A stretch of 64,000 bases of DNA from Rhodospirillaceae bacterium (GCA_018671895.1 JABHGV010000074.1:1-64000), one strand, 5' to 3'. Numbered from the stretch's first letter, positions 1 through 8,109 are shown. The notes: a model not told the origin generated them from the sequence alone. Made by a program: numbers and translations.

Positions 1-1
1 A

Positions 2-214
2 GCATTTGCCCGAACGACCAGAGATGCAGGTGACAATGGCATCGTTTATCCCAGTGTCCGTCACAGGGGAGGAGAATGTTTTGCCACCTTCCTACCAAAT
101 GTCATGGGAATACCAATCCAGGGTCGTCACATTACTTATCATTGGGATGGCAATCGCATCGATATGATCCAGGACGTTTCAGATGACAATAAGGTCTATG
201 AGATAGAAATGTGA
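2..214 (+). CDS. RES-domain protein, C-terminal fragment (gene enters from the left edge)
   Basis: The reading frame is open from the first bases of the window and ends in TGA at 214, giving 70 residues with no start codon in view. The motif GIVYPSVRHRGG followed by CFATFLP, then a YHWDG stretch near the end, matches the C-terminal part of RES-domain proteins. These are the toxins of Xre/RES type II toxin-antitoxin pairs, and characterised members degrade or modify NAD+. The N-terminal half, with its Arg and Tyr catalytic residues, and any Xre-type antitoxin would lie to the left, so activity and pairing cannot be judged. The family call rests on motif recognition. The toxin role is inferred. 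Confidence 0.7.
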   Translation, partial: AFARTTRDAGDNGIVYPSVRHRGGECFATFLPNVMGIPIQGRHITYHWDGNRIDMIQDVSDDNKVYEIEM

Positions 215-298
215 ACTGCGAGCGTTAAATTTGCGTCAGAAATTCCTGGAAATTCGCAGCTAAACGCTGTGGCGCTAGGAGAGTGTTGAAGTCGAGTT

Positions 299-313
299 AC
301 TCTCCCTCCGCCA
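299..313 (+). other. Possible tRNA 3'-end remnant / integration site core
   Basis: The bases ACTCTCCCTCCGCCA look like the 3' acceptor strand plus CCA of a Ser-type tRNA, followed 7 bases later by a strong terminator, as downstream of a real tRNA gene. No D or anticodon arm precedes it and the T-loop is not canonical. This is the arrangement left at the distal end of an element that integrated into a tRNA 3' end. The RES fragment just to the left would then belong to the element. This is an inference, because the intact tRNA would lie outside the window. Confidence 0.35.
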
Positions 314-320
314 TAATTCA

Positions 321-353
321 ACCGGGTCCCAAAGGGGGCCCGGTTTTTATTTT
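321..353 (+). terminator. Rho-independent terminator
   Basis: ACCGGGTCCC (321-330) pairs with GGGGCCCGGT (335-344) over ten base pairs with one G-T wobble and a four-base loop (AAAG). A T-rich tail follows (345-353). It would end transcription from the left. Confidence 0.8.
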
Positions 354-372
354 GGGCGAAGGGGATCGGTAG

Positions 373-475
373 ACGAACCCTGGTTCGTGGCAACGCCGAA
401 GAGGCGTTGCCGACGCGGAGCGGTCCGAAGGGCTGTTGCGCCCTGAGGATGAAAATGCGTTTTGAGCGCATTTTC
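373..475. repeat. Array of four perfect hairpins
   Basis: Four inverted repeats follow one another. They are ACGAACC/GGTTCGT (373-388, 2-base spacer), GGCAACGCC/GGCGTTGCC (389-411, 5-base loop), AGGGC/GCCCT (429-444) and GAAAATGCG/CGCATTTTC (451-475, 7-base loop). The first two abut. None carries a T-tract, so this is not a plain terminator. It resembles an interspersed REP-type element or a structured RNA. Only one copy is visible here. Confidence 0.6.
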
Positions 476-749
476 ACAACCCCTCTCGCTGGGCCAAAAT
501 TCTTGAGTAGCCCATTGAAAATATTATGTTTTTGATGGTCTATTTCATTATGGGGTGCAAAATGGGGTGCAAATTAGCCCCAGACCTTATGGCTCAATAC
601 TCCCCTCATTGCATCGTAATTCAGTATATAAACTACCCTGCTTCAGGGAGAGTGCGGCTGCAATGCGACCGGACTAAAATAGCTTAGCAAGCGCTCCCCA
701 TTGCAGAACGCTTTTATCAGGATGGAATATTGCCATGAAGCAATTGAAG

Positions 750-778
750 TTGCACTGAAACATTAACCTTCATAAGAT
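750..778 (+). promoter_or_regulatory. Possible sigma-70 promoter placing +1 at the kinase start codon
   Basis: TTGCAC (750-755) and TAAGAT (773-778) are separated by exactly 17 bases. The ATG of the truncated kinase starts at 784, only five bases after the -10 hexamer, so a transcript from here would be essentially leaderless. Pattern match only. Confidence 0.35.
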
Positions 779-783
779 TCTGC

Positions 784-1593
784 ATGGATACGACACAGGC
801 ATCAAAAGATCACGAATATCGATATTCACAAGCGATGGAAACCATCGGTGACGGTGTCTACGACTGGAATGTTGCGACTAATGTCGTCATCTTTGCGCCA
901 AGCTATTACACCATGGCTGGGTACGAACCCGATGACTTCCCCATGGACTTTGAAAATTGGGCCAGTCGGGTTCATCCGGATGATATTTCCCGGGTGGGCA
1001 AAGACGTGGAAGATTTCATGTCGGGTCGCACACAGACCTATCATCCTCAATTTCGGTTTCGCCGCAAAGATGGCAGTTGGATGTGGATCATGGCGCGGGC
1101 CAAGATCGTCGAAAGAGGCGAGAATGGGGAACCCCTCAGGGTAATCGGCGTCCATACGGATATTGATCAATATATTCGCGCCCAGAACGCACTCATGCAG
1201 AGTGAGGCCCGGATGACCGTGGCTAAAGAAGAAGCTGAGGTTGCCAATAGGGCCAAGTCAGAGTTTCTGGCAAGCATGAGCCACGAATTGCGAACACCGC
1301 TTAACGCCGTATTAGGTTTCGCCCAGATGCTGCAGTTGGATCCTGATAACTCTCTTTCAACGACTCAAAATGAGCACGTCGAGAACATCCTGACTGGGGG
1401 CAATCACCTTCTCGAACTCGTCAACGATATTCTTGATTTAGCCAAGGTCGAAGCCCACCAACTTGATCTTTCCCTTGAGGAGGTAACTGCCAACGAAGTC
1501 ATCGCGAATTGCGTGGCCTTGACAGCCCCTCTTGGGAAACCGCGAGGGATAAGGATAGTCGATCAATTCAGTGACGGATCGGCTCGGAAGTGA
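784..1593 (+). pseudogene. PAS-HisKA sensor histidine kinase, truncated before the ATPase domain
   Basis: The 269 residues hold a PAS fold of the PAS_3 type (about 20-135, with WASRVHPDD and FRRKDGSWMW), a short coiled linker (135-160) and a HisKA dimerisation domain (about 160-225). The phospho-acceptor is His167 in SMSHELRTPLN. The frame stops about 35 residues past the HisKA domain, at IRIVDQF and a few unrelated residues. The whole HATPase_c domain, with its N, G1 and G2 boxes, is missing. Without it the protein cannot autophosphorylate. No signal peptide or membrane segment is seen, so it would be cytosolic. The next frame begins at once with a gene that lacks its own 5' end, which points to a deletion or rearrangement at about 1568-1578. 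Confidence 0.75.
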
Positions 1594-2282
1594 CCGGCGT
1601 TTCTGTCGGCCTCGACAATGCCTCTGTTTCTTTGTCATCGGGCAAGGGCAGCCTGAGCGGGCTTAGCGTCGGCAACCCAAAAGGTTTTAATACCGACAGT
1701 GCGTTCAAGTTGGGCAGCGTCTCCGTCAGCCTGGATACCGCGACGGCCATGTCGGACCCGGTTGTAATCAAGGAAATTGTAATTTCGAAGCCGAACGTCA
1801 CTTACGAACTGGGCGGGTCGGGCAGCAATATCGACGCCATCCAGAAGAACGTCGATAAATTCATTGCCGCCAACAGCAGCGGCGGTTCTGCCGATAAATC
1901 AGAAGGCGGCGATTCACCGAAGCTGATTATCGAAAACCTGTATGTCCGGGGTGGCGAAATTAATGTCAGCGCGGCGTTCCTGAAAGGCAAGGCCCTGACG
2001 ACGCCACTGCCCGATATCCACCTGAAAGACATTGGCAAGGACGATGAAGGCGCCAGTCCCGGCGAGGTCGCCTCTAAACTGATCGACAAAATTCTCGGCA
2101 GTGCTGGCTCGGCCGTTGGTGCGCTGAACCTTGATGCCCTGGCTGGCGCTGTCGGCGATGGCGCGAAAGCGGTTACCGAAAAGCTTGGCAAGGGTGGCGA
2201 AGCCTTGAAAGAAGGCGCTTCGGGAGCCGGAGACGCTATCAAGGGTGTCGGCGGCAAGCTCAAGGGAATGTTCGGAAAATAA
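1590..2282 (+). pseudogene. AsmA-like protein lacking its N-terminal membrane segment
   Basis: About 230 residues resemble the C-terminal part of AsmA-like proteins of the short type, which normally begin with one inner-membrane helix and carry a periplasmic beta-rich domain. The pattern VTGVSVGLDNASVSL, then LSGLSVGNPKGF, VSLDTAT and PKLIIENLYVRGGEI, is typical of the family. The same frame runs upstream to a stop at 1572-1574 and reads RIGSEVTGV, which matches the part just after the lost helix. The leader helix is therefore gone and the GTG at 1590 is only a nominal start. The C-terminus is Gly/Ala/Lys-rich with low complexity. It is probably a gene remnant unless it is expressed from another start. 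Confidence 0.6.
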
Positions 2283-2390
2283 GCCCGGCTCCAAATTTCA
2301 TTACGATTTCGTCACTTTTTTGTTGCGTCACGGGGGGTGTGTCGGATAGAAGTTTTGATGTCGTAACGAATGCGGGGAAACGGGATCGGC

Positions 2391-2744
2391 ATGTCCCTCT
2401 ATCAGGAAGAACGCGAAGAACTGAAAGCCCTGGAAATGTGGCGTCGCGCCACGGTGACCGGCGTTCGCCGCGAAGCGCCTGACCTGTCGGCCCGACAAAT
2501 GGCATTGATGCTGACGGTTTACCTGATGCCGGCACCCCACACGGTGCGCGGCCTTGCCGAAGCCTTGAACGTCTCGAAACCGGCGATTACCCGTGCACTT
2601 GATCGTTTGAGCGAACTGCAAATGATTCGTCGCAAGCCCGATGAAAACGACCGTCGCAGCGTGCTTATTCAGCGAACGGTCCGGGGCTCTGTCTTCCTGC
2701 GCGAATTCGGCGAGTTGATCGTCGAGGCGGCAAAAAAACTATAA
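2391..2744 (+). CDS. MarR-family transcriptional regulator
   Basis: This 117-residue protein is a winged-helix regulator. SARQMALMLTVYL begins the first helices, VRGLAEALNVSKPAITRALDRL is the recognition helix-turn-helix (about residues 52-73), and MIRRKPDENDRRSVLIQ is the beta-wing with the DxR pattern typical of MarR proteins. I chose the ATG at 2391, preceded by GGGGAA, over an in-frame ATG at 2370 that has no ribosome site. It is slightly short for MarR, as the C-terminal dimerisation helix is brief. It converges with the NDUFA9-like gene two bases away and has no obvious target gene next to it. The ligand is unknown. Confidence 0.75.
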   Translation: MSLYQEEREELKALEMWRRATVTGVRREAPDLSARQMALMLTVYLMPAPHTVRGLAEALNVSKPAITRALDRLSELQMIRRKPDENDRRSVLIQRTVRGSVFLREFGELIVEAAKKL

Positions 2745-2746
2745 CC

Positions 2747-3763
2747 CTATAAACTGCGGGCGAGGTCGGCGGTCTGTGGCCGAAAGCGGCTCAGGTACGT
2801 TGGCAGTACCGACCGCACGGATACCGGTGAAATACCCAGATCGGCCAGTCCGGGCATGTTGCCATCAACGACATTATCCGATTTTAGCAACTCAACCTGA
2901 TCGCAGGTCATCAGCGGTGCCGGCCATTTTTGCAGGAACCAGGCCCAGAACGATATCCAGAAGAATGGAATCGGCACCAGCAGACGTTTGCGGGCCGATG
3001 CCTCGAGCGTCATTTCCATCAGTTGCTTGAAGCTATAGGCCTCAGCCCCGCCCAGCTCGTAGGTCACACCATTGCTGCCTGAATCGGCGAGGGCACCGGT
3101 GATGGCCCGGGCCAGATCGCCGACGAAAAGCGGCTGCATGCGGGTGCCGCCTTCACCATAGAAATCAATTCCCGGCTCGCGGCCCTGACACGCGCACACG
3201 GTGACCTTCGGTATCACCGGGCAGCCAAACACCGGCAACACCGGTGAAAATCGCGTCATGCTGGCGAACAGATTGAAGAACCGGTCTTCCGGGCCAAAGA
3301 CGACACTGGGGCGCACGATGGTGGCATCAGGAAAGGCCGCCTTGACCGCCGCTTCACCGGCAGCCTTGGTGCGGGCATAAGCGGAAGCGGATTTTTCATC
3401 CGCGCCGATTGCAGAGATATGAACCAGTCGCTTAACGCCGTTGTCCTTCGCAGCACGTGCGATATTGGCCGCCGCATCAACGTGAATGTTTTTGAATGTC
3501 TGTTTACCCCATTCCGACAACAGGCCAACCAGATTTACCGCCTCGTCGGCCCCTCTGAGCGCCTCGCTGACTTGGGCAGAATCGGTGACGTTGGTCGGTA
3601 TCAGAACCACCTGTCCGATGTCGCCCATGGTTTTAAGAAAGGCCGCATCTTCGGTGTCGCGAACACAGACTCGGACCATCGCGCCATCCTGGGTCAGGCG
3701 GCGGACAAGGTGCCTGCCGATAAATCCGGAACCGCCGAAAACTGTGACCACACGCCGCGCCAT
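2747..3763 (-). CDS. Complex I NDUFA9-subunit-like NAD(P)-binding protein
   Basis: This 338-residue atypical short-chain dehydrogenase has the N-terminal Rossmann motif VFGGSGFIGRHLVRRL (about residues 7-22), the family signature RLVHISAIGAD, a YARTKAAGE segment carrying the Tyr-x3-Lys pair, and VRPSVVFGPEDRFFN. Alphaproteobacterial homologues are close relatives of the mitochondrial complex I accessory subunit NDUFA9, and catalysis is not established for them. The start at ATG 3763 has GGAG just upstream. An upstream in-frame start at 3808 is less likely. Between the substrate region and MQPLFVGDLA there is a Cys-containing insertion (GCPVIPKVTVCAC). It is transcribed away from tRNA-Leu. Confidence 0.8.
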   Translation of the reverse strand: MARRVVTVFGGSGFIGRHLVRRLTQDGAMVRVCVRDTEDAAFLKTMGDIGQVVLIPTNVTDSAQVSEALRGADEAVNLVGLLSEWGKQTFKNIHVDAAANIARAAKDNGVKRLVHISAIGADEKSASAYARTKAAGEAAVKAAFPDATIVRPSVVFGPEDRFFNLFASMTRFSPVLPVFGCPVIPKVTVCACQGREPGIDFYGEGGTRMQPLFVGDLARAITGALADSGSNGVTYELGGAEAYSFKQLMEMTLEASARKRLLVPIPFFWISFWAWFLQKWPAPLMTCDQVELLKSDNVVDGNMPGLADLGISPVSVRSVLPTYLSRFRPQTADLARSL

Positions 3764-3841
3764 GAAGTTTCTCCATTTGTCTGGTGTAACGTAAACATAC
3801 CATGCCACAGGCCGGTGTTGAGTAAAAGCCGTCCGATTTTG

Positions 3842-3870
3842 TTGACATCATCGAACTGTGAGGGTATCGA
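3842..3870 (+). promoter_or_regulatory. Sigma-70 promoter of tRNA-Leu
   Basis: TTGACA (3842-3847) and TATCGA (3865-3870) are 17 bases apart. Transcription would start near 3877, about 44 bases before the tRNA 5' end. It may also feed RNase D downstream. Confidence 0.65.
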
Positions 3871-3920
3871 CTGTGCCTTCGCTGCCTTCAATGACGGCGG
3901 GAAGACGCCCCTAACACAAT

Positions 3921-4007
<87 letters not shown>

Positions 4008-4038
4008 TTTTTTTTAAGGCTCTTCAGGGTCAGTAAAT

Positions 4039-4662
4039 ATGAACAAAGCACCGAACATAGAATTGCACCAGGGCGATCTGCCGTCGGGTCTGACGTTCAG
4101 CGGTTCCGTTGCGATTGACAGCGAAGCCATGGGCCTGAACCCGCACCGCGACCGGCTGTGCGTGGTGCAGTTGTCTGGCGGTGACGGCAATGCCCATCTG
4201 GTTCAGTTTGCACCCGGCGAATACGATGCGCCGAACCTGAAGGCGCTGTTCGCCGATACGTCCCTGACCAAAATATTTCATTATGCCCGTTTCGATGTCG
4301 CCATTATCGAGGCCTATCTGGGCGTTACCTGCGAGCCGGTTTACTGCACCAAGATCGCTTCGCGGCTGGCCCGCACCTATACGGACAAGCATGGCCTGAA
4401 GCATCTGTGCAAGGAAATCCTCGACGTTGATTTGTCGAAGGCGCAACAGTCTTCGGACTGGGGTGCGAAGGAACTGAGCGCCGATCAGCTGGCGTATGCG
4501 GCGTCCGACGTGCTGTATCTGCACCAGTTGAAAGCGCGCCTTGATGAAATGCTCGAACGTGAAGGGCGCACCGAACTGGCGGCCCAGTGTTTCGACTTTA
4601 TCAGCACCCGCTGCCGCCTCGACCTCGAAGGTTGGCCTGATTTCGATATCTTCAGTCACTAA
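4039..4662 (+). CDS. rnd: Ribonuclease D (short, exonuclease domain only)
   Basis: The 207 residues form a single DEDDy 3'-5' exonuclease domain. The motifs are AIDSEAMGL (Asp-x-Glu, Exo I), FHYARFDV (Exo II) and the final YAASDVLYL (Tyr-x3-Asp, Exo III). The family trims the 3' ends of tRNA precursors and other stable RNAs. The C-terminal HRDC domains of enterobacterial RNase D are absent, as is usual for the short alphaproteobacterial form. The gene starts 32 bases after tRNA-Leu with no terminator between them, so the two may share a transcript. Confidence 0.9.
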   Translation: MNKAPNIELHQGDLPSGLTFSGSVAIDSEAMGLNPHRDRLCVVQLSGGDGNAHLVQFAPGEYDAPNLKALFADTSLTKIFHYARFDVAIIEAYLGVTCEPVYCTKIASRLARTYTDKHGLKHLCKEILDVDLSKAQQSSDWGAKELSADQLAYAASDVLYLHQLKARLDEMLEREGRTELAAQCFDFISTRCRLDLEGWPDFDIFSH

Positions 4663-4698
4663 TAACGCTTGAAACGTGCTGGTTTAACGTTGATTTTG

Positions 4699-4727
4699 TT
4701 GACGAATCAAAGCGTTGGCTCCATACT
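4699..4727 (+). promoter_or_regulatory. Sigma-70 promoter of the kdsD-lpt operon
   Basis: TTGACG (4699-4704) and CATACT (4722-4727) are separated by 17 bases, with the kdsD start codon 46 bases further on. Confidence 0.6.
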
Positions 4728-4773
4728 CTTGGGCTCATTCGGCACGTATGTTGCATAGCTAGAAGCCCAAATT

Positions 4774-5763
4774 ATGACGTCCAGCAGTACCAAAAAAAAG
4801 ACGCGCTCGTCCGACGACCTGCTCGAATCCGCGAAACGGGTTCTGGCACATGAAATCGATGGCCTGAAGGCGTTGGCCGACAGCCTTGATGACTTGTTCA
4901 TCGAAACCCTTGATCTGTTGTCGGCGATGCAGGGACGCTGCGTCGTTACCGGCATGGGTAAAAGCGGCCACATCGCCAACAAGATCGCCGCCACCATGGC
5001 CTCGACCGGAACGCCCGCGATGTTCGTGCACCCGGCAGAAGCCAGCCATGGCGACCTGGGCATGATTACCACCGACGACGTCGTTATCGCGCTGTCGAAT
5101 TCCGGCGAGACGACGGAACTGGCCGACCTGCTCGCCTATACCCGGCGTTTCGATATTCCGCTGATCGCCATGACGTCCGGGGCTGACAGCAGCCTGGCCA
5201 AGGCGGCCGACGTTGCCCTCGTACTGCCGGCCCTGACGGAAGCCTGCCCGATGGGTCTCGCCCCGACGACCTCGACGACGGTGATGCTGGCGCTCGGCGA
5301 TGCCATTTCGGTGGCGATGCTGGAACGCAAGGGATTCTCGCCCGACGATTTTCAGGTCTTCCATCCCGGTGGCAAGCTCGGCCAGCAGCTTTTGAAGGTC
5401 GCAGATATCATGCACACCGGTGATGCCCTGCCGCTGATGTCAGCGACGGTGGCGATGTCTGATGCCATTCTTGTAATGACGGCGAAAAGTTTTGGCTGCC
5501 TGGGCATCGTTGACCCTGACGGTCAACTGGAAGGCATCATTACCGATGGTGACCTGCGCCGCCACATGGGCGCCGACCTGATCGACAAGACCGCCGGTGA
5601 CATCATGACGTGTGGCACCACGACCATTGGCCCGGATGCCATGGCCAGCGAGGCGCTTGGCAAGATGAACGCCAAGTCCATCACGACCCTGTTTGTCATT
5701 GAAGATGATCGTCCTGTGGGGATTGTTCACATTCACGATTGCCTCAGGTTCGGTGTCGCGTGA
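4774..5763 (+). CDS. kdsD: D-arabinose-5-phosphate isomerase (KpsF/GutQ family)
   Basis: This cytosolic enzyme converts ribulose-5-phosphate to arabinose-5-phosphate, the first step towards Kdo of the LPS inner core. The 329 residues hold a SIS sugar-isomerase domain (about 40-180; GMGKSGHIANKIAATMAS, then HPAEASHGDLGMI with the catalytic His region and ALSNSGET) and two CBS repeats (about 205-265 and 275-325; IITDGDLRRHM is typical). It leads the lipopolysaccharide block. lptC begins inside its stop codon (GTGA), so the two are translationally coupled. Confidence 0.93.
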   Translation: MTSSSTKKKTRSSDDLLESAKRVLAHEIDGLKALADSLDDLFIETLDLLSAMQGRCVVTGMGKSGHIANKIAATMASTGTPAMFVHPAEASHGDLGMITTDDVVIALSNSGETTELADLLAYTRRFDIPLIAMTSGADSSLAKAADVALVLPALTEACPMGLAPTTSTTVMLALGDAISVAMLERKGFSPDDFQVFHPGGKLGQQLLKVADIMHTGDALPLMSATVAMSDAILVMTAKSFGCLGIVDPDGQLEGIITDGDLRRHMGADLIDKTAGDIMTCGTTTIGPDAMASEALGKMNAKSITTLFVIEDDRPVGIVHIHDCLRFGVA

Positions 5764-6458
5764 CGGTCCAGCCATCGACCGTCGGCGGACTATCCCCCGC
5801 CCCGCCCCCCACTTCCGCCAGAAAAATCAAGCGGGAAATCGCTTCACGCCCCGATGGCGCATCGACACAGCTTTACAGCCGCTTCGTCACATGGATGAAG
5901 GTGCTGTTGCCTGGCGTTGCTTTGGTTTTGATCATATTGGTCGTCGCATGGCCACATTTGAAATTACAGGACACCCGCTTTCGCATCGGGTTTTCGGCGT
6001 TGAAGGCCGGTGATGCAGAAGACCCGTCGATGTTGAATCCGCGGTTTCTGGGTGCCGACAAAACCCAACAGACCTTCTCCGTAACCGCCGACATCGCCAA
6101 AAACCTTCTTAACAACAAAAAAAGCGTCGAGCTGGAAATGCCGAAGGCCGATATCGCGCTGGACGACGGCACATGGCTGGTGCTGACGGCCGAGACCGGT
6201 ATCTTTACCCGCCTCGAGGAAACACTGGAGCTCAAGGGCTCGGTCAATATGTTTCATGATTCCGGATACGAATTTCGCACCGAACAGGCTGACATCAACT
6301 TGACCGACGGTTCAGCCACCGGTTCCGTCGCGGTCGTTGGGCAAGGGCCGTTCGGGATACTGAATGCCGAAGGCTTCCGGCTTATCGACAAGGGCAAGAC
6401 GATTTACTTCACCGGCAAGTCGAAGCTGACGATGTACCCGGGAGCGGGTAAACTATGA
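5760..6458 (+). CDS. lptC: LPS export system protein LptC
   Basis: LptC is the single-pass inner-membrane protein that receives LPS from the LptB2FG transporter and passes it to LptA. The 232-residue product has a basic, Pro-rich cytosolic N-terminus, one membrane helix (about residues 46-64, VLLPGVALVLIILVVAW) and a periplasmic beta-jellyroll region of the DUF1239 type (for example LTAETGIFTRLEETLELKGSV). I chose the GTG at 5760 because it overlaps the kdsD stop. An ORF start at 5739 would overlap kdsD further. The 3' end overlaps lptA by four bases. Confidence 0.85.
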   Translation: MTVQPSTVGGLSPAPPPTSARKIKREIASRPDGASTQLYSRFVTWMKVLLPGVALVLIILVVAWPHLKLQDTRFRIGFSALKAGDAEDPSMLNPRFLGADKTQQTFSVTADIAKNLLNNKKSVELEMPKADIALDDGTWLVLTAETGIFTRLEETLELKGSVNMFHDSGYEFRTEQADINLTDGSATGSVAVVGQGPFGILNAEGFRLIDKGKTIYFTGKSKLTMYPGAGKL

Positions 6459-7264
6459 ACGGGAATATGATGATCAGGATTTTCGGTTTTATTTTATTGG
6501 TGCTGGCATCGCCGGTGGGGGCCCAGAGCCTGAATTTCGGCAGTGGCGATTCTGATCAGCCGATCGAGGTGTTTGCCGATGAAGGCATCGAATGGCAACA
6601 GGACAAACTGACGTTTCTGGCCCGGGGCAATGCACGCGCCGTACGCGGCGAAGTCACCGTCTTTGCCGATGAACTGAGAGCCTATTATCGTCAACTGCCC
6701 CAGGGCGGCACCGAAATCCGCCAGTTGGATGCCATCGGCAATGTCCGTATCGTGACGCCCGGCGAGACGGCCTATGGCGAGCGCGGTGTCTATGACGTCG
6801 ACAATGCAATCCTGATTATCAGTGGCGGCAAGGCACGACTGGTCACGGCAAACGAGGAAATTACCGCCCACGACCAGATCGAATACTGGGAACGCAAGCA
6901 AATGGCGGTAGCGCGCGGCAAAGCCAATGCGGTGCAGGGCGACAAGAAACTCGCTGCCGATATTCTGGTTGCCTATTTCAAGAAGGATAAAGCCGGGAAA
7001 AGCGCCATCCATCGGGTCGAGGCCTTTGACAATGTTCACATCGATACCGGCAAAGACAGTGCAACGTCTGACCGTGGCGTCTATAACGTCAATAGCGGTA
7101 TCGCGACGCTGTCCGGTGCCGTCCAGATCGGACGCGATGGCAACAAGCTGGATGGCTGTAAGGCCGAACTCAATATGAACAGTGGCGTCAGCAAGCTGTT
7201 TGGGTGTGGAAAATCCGGCGGTGGACAGGTCGGGGGCGTTTTCAAGCCACGCAGCAAAAAATAA
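6455..7264 (+). CDS. lptA: LPS transport periplasmic protein LptA (OstA-like)
   Basis: The 269-residue precursor has a signal peptide (about residues 1-24, hydrophobic IRIFGFILLVLASPVGA then AQS). Two OstA-type beta-jellyroll segments follow (QPIEVFADEGIEWQQDKLTFLARGNA and the later VYNVNSGIATLSGAVQI). LptA forms the periplasmic bridge that carries LPS to LptDE. The length exceeds that of E. coli LptA (185) but is common in alphaproteobacteria. It overlaps lptC by four bases (ATGA) and is followed 32 bases later by lptB. Confidence 0.88.
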   Translation: MNGNMMIRIFGFILLVLASPVGAQSLNFGSGDSDQPIEVFADEGIEWQQDKLTFLARGNARAVRGEVTVFADELRAYYRQLPQGGTEIRQLDAIGNVRIVTPGETAYGERGVYDVDNAILIISGGKARLVTANEEITAHDQIEYWERKQMAVARGKANAVQGDKKLAADILVAYFKKDKAGKSAIHRVEAFDNVHIDTGKDSATSDRGVYNVNSGIATLSGAVQIGRDGNKLDGCKAELNMNSGVSKLFGCGKSGGGQVGGVFKPRSKK

Positions 7265-7296
7265 TTTTTTAAGACTATCGGTATAGACAAGAGTTT

Positions 7297-8079
7297 ATGG
7301 ACAACAGAAACACCATCACCGGCCCAACAGACGGCACCCCGCAGCTGGTTGCCGACAATCAGGGCCTGCACGCCGATAACATGGGCAAAAGCTTCAAGAA
7401 GCGCCCGGTCGTCCGCGGCGTCAGCCTGTCGATTCAGCGCGGCGAGGTGGTCGGTCTGCTGGGGCCGAACGGGGCTGGCAAGACGACCTGTTTTTATATG
7501 ATAACCGGCCTGATCCCGCTGGATTACGGTTCGGTCAAACTGGACGGACACGATATTTCCGACCTGCCCATGTATCGCCGTGCCCGCCTTGGCATCGGTT
7601 ATCTGCCCCAAGAGGCATCCATCTTTCGCGGCATGACGGTCGAAAACAATATTCGCGCCGTGCTCGAGGTGGTCGAGAAATCCCGTGAACGTCGCGAAGC
7701 GGTGCTCGATGCCCTGCTGGCCGAATTCTCCATCACCCATTTGCGTCGCACCCCGGCGCTGGCGTTGTCCGGTGGCGAACGTCGCCGTGTTGAAATCGCC
7801 CGCGCACTGGCGTCCAATCCGCATTTCATCCTGCTCGACGAACCGTTCGCGGGCATCGACCCGATTGCCGTTGGCGATATCCGCGAGCTGGTCGCCCACC
7901 TGAAAGACCGAGGCATCGGGGTTCTGATTACCGATCACAATGTACGCGAGACACTGGACGTCATCGACCGTGCTTACATCATTCACGATGGCATGATGCT
8001 GATGGAGGGCGCGCCGTCGGACATCGTCGGCAACGAAGATGTCAGGCGCGTATATTTGGGTGATCGCTTCAGCTTATAA
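7297..8079 (+). CDS. lptB: LPS export ABC transporter ATP-binding protein LptB
   Basis: This is the cytosolic ATPase that powers LPS extraction with LptF and LptG, which are not in this window. The 260 residues hold Walker [14 protein letters not shown] (about 59-71), the Q-loop LPQEAS, the ABC signature [15 protein letters not shown], Walker [13 protein letters not shown] and the switch His in ITDHN. About 30 extra N-terminal residues precede the usual LptB start. The order lptC-lptA-lptB-rpoN is conserved across proteobacteria. Confidence 0.95.
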   Translation: MDNRNTITGPTDGTPQLVADNQGLHADNMGKSFKKRPVVRGVSLSIQRGEVVGLLGPNGAGKTTCFYMITGLIPLDYGSVKLDGHDISDLPMYRRARLGIGYLPQEASIFRGMTVENNIRAVLEVVEKSRERREAVLDALLAEFSITHLRRTPALALSGGERRRVEIARALASNPHFILLDEPFAGIDPIAVGDIRELVAHLKDRGIGVLITDHNVRETLDVIDRAYIIHDGMMLMEGAPSDIVGNEDVRRVYLGDRFSL

Positions 8080-8109
8080 CCCTCCGCCCTGTTTGGGACG
8101 GCTTTCAAA

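Larger units (their letters stand above)
215..783. other. Gene-free stretch with att-like block, terminator and hairpin array
   Basis: No convincing coding sequence is seen in these roughly 570 bases. In order it holds a tRNA-3'-end-like block, a strong terminator, four successive hairpins, and an A/T-rich segment with a short direct repeat (550-560 and 562-572, unit ATGGGGTGCAA). A possible promoter for the kinase gene at 784 lies at the right end. The minus-strand open frame covering 196-477 is explained by the palindromes and reads like a by-product of them. Confidence 0.6.

Noticed and set aside
196-477. Minus-strand open frame of 93 residues
   Set aside because: It runs through the terminator and the four hairpins, and its sequence is made by those palindromes. 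No ribosome site or domain is visible.
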